From the NCBI RefSeq assembly GCF_000499385.1, contig NW_013651924.1, forward strand, positions 1 to 11,295: a stretch of DNA of 11,295 nucleotides, in the 5' to 3' direction. The stretch is from Eimeria necatrix (taxonomy: Eukaryota > Apicomplexa > Conoidasida > Eucoccidiorida > Eimeriidae). A program made the translations under genes and the position numbers. This document shows, piece by piece, positions 8,249 to 11,295 of the stretch; position 1 is the stretch's first letter, and each line of letters begins with the position of its first letter. The notes below the pieces were generated by a model. The model was not told where the DNA came from and searched no databases. It worked only from the letters and a program-made list of their open reading frames with translations.

Positions 8249-10449
8249 ATGGGTCAGCCTCCCCGCAAGTTTGACATGCCTCATGACGCCTAAACATGTG
8301 AGTCGATTCTGAAGGTTGTGATTACTGTCTTCGTGCTTGGGCTGTCCGCAGTGCAATACTGATTTATTTGGCGCTTTTTGCAGAAACATCCCTCATCCAG
8401 TTGTCATTGAGGCTAATGACGGTTTCCGTCGGGACGTCCCACGTCTGCTCCCCTGTAGAGACTCAGTGTGTCTAATCTTTAGTGTTTATTGCTTGTGCGT
8501 TTTGAACACTGTTAGGTCGAAACCTGAGAGAAGAAGGCGCAAAGGCGCTCCTCGGCACAACCCGTTGTACGAGGACGTGCTGGACGCGCAAGGCATTCCT
8601 CTGCCTGGACGCGCCATAGATGCTCCAAGGAACGCAAAGATAAAACAAGCGGTTGAAGATGCTGAAGCTGTTGAGAAATGCGCCCGCGATGATCAAGAGC
8701 AGGAGGGCCTGCTGCCGCCAAAACTTGGGAAGAAACTCCTCAAGCTCGTTGAGGAGCAGCAGAAAGCGTGAGGATGCATTCGTGGTTCGTGCTTTCTGAA
8801 TTACGGCGAGTGTATTTACAGTTGCATATGTTTGGTTTTGTAGAAAGTGTAACACGTGACGGGCAGCCTTGAAGAGATGGGCTGACTTACGGGCTGTTTC
8901 TGCACTTTGTGATACGAACAGGGAAGGAATAGTCGACGCATCTGATGGAGAGGCCAGTGGCCTCGATGAGGAGAAGGCAGACAAAGACGGATTTGTTGTT
9001 TTGGATTGCGAGGAGGATGAGGAGGACTTGGTATTCGAGAAACAACGGGCTGGAAGCTCTGCGGCACGGGCAACAATTAATCTTGCGGACCTCGTAATGG
9101 AGCAGCTCAAGAAACAGACAGAAAACAAGGATAATTCACAGGAACGGCGTGTGGAATCATCCCTGTCGCCGAAGGTTGTGGAGGTTTACACGGCCATGGC
9201 GCCTTTTCTCGCACGTTACAGGAGCGGAAAGATGCCAAAGGCCTTCAAAATCATTCCGCGATTGCATGCTTGGGAAGAAATACTTGTGCTTACGAATCCG
9301 CATATGTGGTCTAAGCAGGCCACACGGGAGGCAACGCGGATATTCTGCAGCAATCTACGAGAAGCAATGGCACAGCGGTTCCTCTGCACAGTCCTACTAC
9401 CGGCTGTACGTGACGACATCGCGGAGAACAAAAAGCTAAATTATCATCTCTACATGGCGTTGAAGAAGGCACTGTTCAAACCAGGCGCATTCTTTAAGGG
9501 CATTTATCTACCACTGGCCCTCGATGTACGGAAGGTTCTTCAAGCACACTGCTTTGTAGATAGTGCTGCCGTACAGTTGAAGATCTTAAAGTCTCAGCGA
9601 TACGGATAGTGCGGATAGTAGAGGGCTGCAAGCGGGCGGGTGTGTGTTTTGCAGGGCTGCACGATCCGGGAGGCTGTGATTGTCGGGAGTGTTGTGGCAA
9701 AAGTGTCAATCCCTGTGCTTCATGGCGCTGCAGCTTTGTTCCGACTAGCTGCAGTAACACCGGACCAATGGATACCATCTGTTAGCCATATGATGACCGT
9801 TTTAATTGACAAAAAGTACTCACTTCCAGTTCAGGTGGGTTGACGTTCAAGATATTTTAGATTAGACTTTGGGCTTGTAACATCGGGCAAGGAACACTCG
9901 GTCTCAGCCTCAGTAGATTGCTTGGGATCTTTTTTCACCTTGCGACACTGTTGACAGCGTCTATCTGTGGCTCTTGTCGCAACGCCCACACAGGGTCATT
10001 TATTAACGCTGCAAAATGCCACGACGATTTGTTTACTATGTGACATTGAATGCAGGCTATAAATGAATGCGTTGACCACTTCCATCGATTTGCGTCGAGC
10101 GAAGTTAGAGTTACCGTGGCATGGCATAAGTGCCTGCTGGTGTTGGTGCAGCGGTACAAAGGTGAGTACGGAGGATTGGTATTGGCATTTTACGCACAAT
10201 ATGTATTTGTTTCCGTAGGGCAGAGATTTTTCTCGTCCGAATGCTGTGTTGTATGCAGTTAATTTATCAGCGAGTCACAGAATGAAGCTGAAGGCTGTTC
10301 TCCAGTCTCATTTCCACGCCAAGGTCGGGCCGGAAATTCGAAGGGAGCTTGCAGCCCAGCAGCCCGCGCTTCTACTAGAGCAGCAGCAGCGCGCACTGCT
10401 CGAACTTGCCGAAAAGCATAGAAACGCGGAAGACATTGAAGTTGACTGA
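8249..10449 (+). CDS. BYSL: bystin, 40S ribosome assembly factor (Enp1/BYSL family)
   Basis: Six exons: 8249-8268, 8516-8767, 8922-9525, 9655-9834, 10056-10161, 10259-10449; 1353 bases, 450 residues (family about 437-483). Bystin is a nucleolar factor needed for 18S maturation and 40S assembly and export. Hallmarks in order: RHNPLYEDV near the N-terminus, an acidic middle (DCEEDEEDLVFEK), INLADLVMEQL, then the bystin domain with YRSGKMPKAFKIIPRL, WEEILVLTNP, EATRIFCSNLREAMAQRF, LNYHLYMALKKALFKPGAFF, REAVIVGSVVAKVSIPVLH, LIDKKYSLP, WHKCLLVLVQRYK and GPEIRREL. Exons 3-6 align with human and yeast bystin almost without gaps across every junction. Donors are GTTTGA, GTGAGG, GTACGG, GTGGGT and GTGAGT; acceptors end in AG. 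The 20-base first exon (MGQPPR, then a split Lys) rests on phase and a basic N-terminus and has a weak donor; an in-frame ATG at 8243 would add Met-Cys. Exon 3 could alternatively start at 8877. Confidence 0.95.
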
Positions 10450-10535
10450 AACTTTTTTTTAAGCTTACCTTCTTGAGAGTAATTGTCCAGTGTATTAGCG
10501 TAGTAGGCATGTAGTCAGCATAAGTTATTTTTTGT
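10450..10535. other. bystin 3' flank
   Basis: A T run follows the bystin stop directly (10453-10460). No AATAAA was found between the stop and the first snoRNA candidate, which begins only about 90 bases later, so the bystin mRNA 3' end is either very close or extends through the snoRNAs. Confidence 0.4.
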
Positions 10536-10612
10536 GCTTCGTGATGATTGACAATCTCTGACAGGCGGAAGTATCTTCTGTCGACAAATGTTGTCGCCCC
10601 AGGCTGAGAAGC
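10536..10612 (+). ncRNA. box C/D snoRNA candidate, copy 1
   Basis: C box GTGATGA (10541-10547, perfect RUGAUGA) and D box CTGA (10604-10607) are enclosed by an exact 5-bp terminal stem, gcttc (10536-10540) with gaagc (10608-10612). An internal D' box CTGA lies at 10558-10561 and a C'-like TGTCGA at 10579-10584. The guide next to the D box (ttgtcgccccagg) can pair over about 11 bp, with two G-U pairs, to the conserved large-subunit rRNA segment CUGGGGCGGUA. This would place the methylated residue in the GGGG run. The D' guide target was not identified. A paralogue follows 169 bases downstream. The role, guiding 2'-O-methylation of rRNA in the nucleolus, is inferred from family architecture. 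Confidence 0.8.
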
Positions 10613-10702
10613 TTTGAGTAGCAAATGTCCGTAGAATGTGAATGCATTGGTTGCATACGCATGATCGTAGTGTGGTTAATGATGTTATGGAGTACTTGCG
10701 CA
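10613..10702. other. spacer between snoRNA copies
   Basis: About 90 bases without a recognisable gene. It is not similar to the flanking snoRNA copies, which indicates that the similarity is confined to the snoRNA bodies rather than to a larger duplicated segment. Confidence 0.5.
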
Positions 10703-10794
10703 TTCCGCTATGATGATTGACAATCTCTGACAGTCGTAAGGAAAACCTGTCGACAATCATTGTCGCCCCAGGCTGATCATCTTGCATTGCGGAA
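10703..10794 (+). ncRNA. box C/D snoRNA candidate, copy 2
   Basis: Paralogue of the upstream snoRNA. C box ATGATGA (10710-10716), D' box CTGA (10727-10730), C'-like TGTCGA (10748-10753) and D box CTGA (10773-10776) have the same spacing as in copy 1. From C box through D' the two copies are identical over 23 bases. A 13-base segment then differs completely, and the last 30 bases differ at three positions. The D guide core gtcgccccagg is unchanged. A 6-bp external stem can form between ttccgc (10703-10708) and gcggaa (10789-10794), leaving a small internal loop; this is weaker than in copy 1. Conservation of boxes and guides with divergence between D' and C' is what selection on a guide RNA would leave. 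Confidence 0.78.
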
Positions 10795-11061
10795 GAGGCT
10801 GCCTTCATCAGCTTTTGTTCGTGCAGGGATACATGCGGTTTCCGTGTGTGGCTTTCTTTAATCTGTGCAAGAAACTCAGTCCCCCCGTCTTTCATCATGG
10901 CTGGTGGACCCTTTCATCTTGCAATACTAGACATCGCAACATTTTCGCGGTGACAGGGCGTAACCTTGATGGGACACATGTGCCTTCGTTACCGATACAT
11001 GTAGCGACATGCGATTGTTATGGGCAGCGCTAGAGGTGCTTCCTGGGCCTTTGAATCCGAA
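10795..11061. other. spacer between snoRNA candidates 2 and 3
   Basis: No gene recognised. Short plus-strand open frames run through it but show no protein-like features. UGAUGA-like hexamers occur (for example 10968-10973, tgatgg, and on the minus strand near 10803), but none has a D box at suitable distance. Confidence 0.5.
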
Positions 11062-11136
11062 ATGATGATTTCTCAACGCTTGGCTTCCGAAGACGTGTCT
11101 TGTGGAAACCAGTAAAAACCAGTTATCCCTGTCTGA
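11062..11136 (+). ncRNA. box C/D snoRNA candidate with two LSU rRNA guides
   Basis: C box ATGATGA (11062-11068) and D box CTGA (11133-11136), 75 nt. The 14 bases directly upstream of the D box (11119-11132, ccagttatccctgt) are the exact complement of the nearly universal eukaryotic large-subunit rRNA sequence ACAGGGAUAACUGG. By the D+5 rule the target is the middle G of GGG. Yeast snR38 is recalled to guide a Gm in this neighbourhood. A second guide, aacgcttggct (11075-11085), lies one base before a D'-like CCGA (11087-11090). It complements AGCCAAGCGUU, located a short distance 3' in the same rRNA region of many eukaryotes. Two independent antisense elements beside C/D boxes make chance unlikely. 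No clear terminal stem was found and the C' box is weak. Confidence 0.85.
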
Positions 11137-11295
11137 CAGCTTTGCATGACACGTGGGTTGTTTTTTGTTGCTCCTTGGCAGTTTATCAGCGCGTCTTGGA
11201 GCCGTTGTCCTCCAGTTGCGTTAAACTAGCTGCACACACTGCAAACGCAGGCACGATACGCTACTCCCTGCGGCAAGCAGGATCTGATTGCAGCT
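11137..11295. other. right end of window, no gene recognised
   Basis: No open frame, C/D box pair or RNA signature is recognised in the last 159 bases. More members of the snoRNA cluster could follow beyond the edge. Confidence 0.4.

Noticed and set aside
8283..8297. ATG with perfect GTGAGT donor as bystin exon 1 (MTPKH)
   Set aside because: It ends in phase 0, while the acceptor before the conserved N-terminal sequence needs phase 2. Phase-0 acceptors upstream would add non-bystin sequence from 8352 or 8412.
8337..8515. Upstream extension of bystin exon 2
   Set aside because: The frame is open but encodes Cys/Val-rich residues unlike bystin, and it ends in a plausible acceptor at 8514-8515.

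Overview
The window looks like nuclear DNA of an apicomplexan parasite, most likely a coccidian close to Eimeria. Genes are split by short GT-AG introns. There is a long CAG/CTG tract that encodes polyglutamine, the kind of homopolymeric amino-acid repeat known to be abundant in Eimeria. Start codons often sit in an A-rich aaaATG context. A dense array of GCATGC palindromes matches the TGCATGCA/YGCATGCR motif known from apicomplexan promoters and ApiAP2 proteins. The species assignment is inference; no marker in the window fixes it.

Layout. 1-540: short tandem repeats (21-bp and 31-bp units) around a GC-rich candidate exon on the minus strand. 621-1217: 18 units of a roughly 33-bp palindromic minisatellite. 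1219-2392 (minus): a Gln/Pro-rich protein exon whose best splice partner lies beyond the minisatellite, which would make the array intronic. 2951-5283 (minus): a four-exon unrecognised gene with a coiled-coil N-terminal half and a Ser/Pro/Thr-rich tail. 5284-6927: no convincing gene. 6928-7762 (minus): ribosomal protein eL36 in two exons. 8249-10449 (plus): bystin (Enp1/BYSL), six exons, apparently complete. 10536-11136 (plus): three box C/D snoRNA candidates that no protein annotation would show.

The right half forms a ribosome-biogenesis neighbourhood. A 60S protein gene (eL36) and a 40S assembly factor gene (bystin) are divergently arranged across about 480 bp, and bystin is followed by a snoRNA cluster. 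The third snoRNA has a 14-nt perfect antisense match, directly against its D box, to the conserved large-subunit rRNA segment ACAGGGAUAACUGG. A second 11-nt match beside its D' box pairs with AGCCAAGCGUU a few nucleotides further along the same rRNA. rRNA comparisons are from memory of the conserved eukaryotic sequence, not from a search.

All exon boundaries were deduced by hand from splice signals, phase and family alignment. They are strong for bystin and eL36, moderate for the coiled-coil gene, and tentative for the polyglutamine gene.
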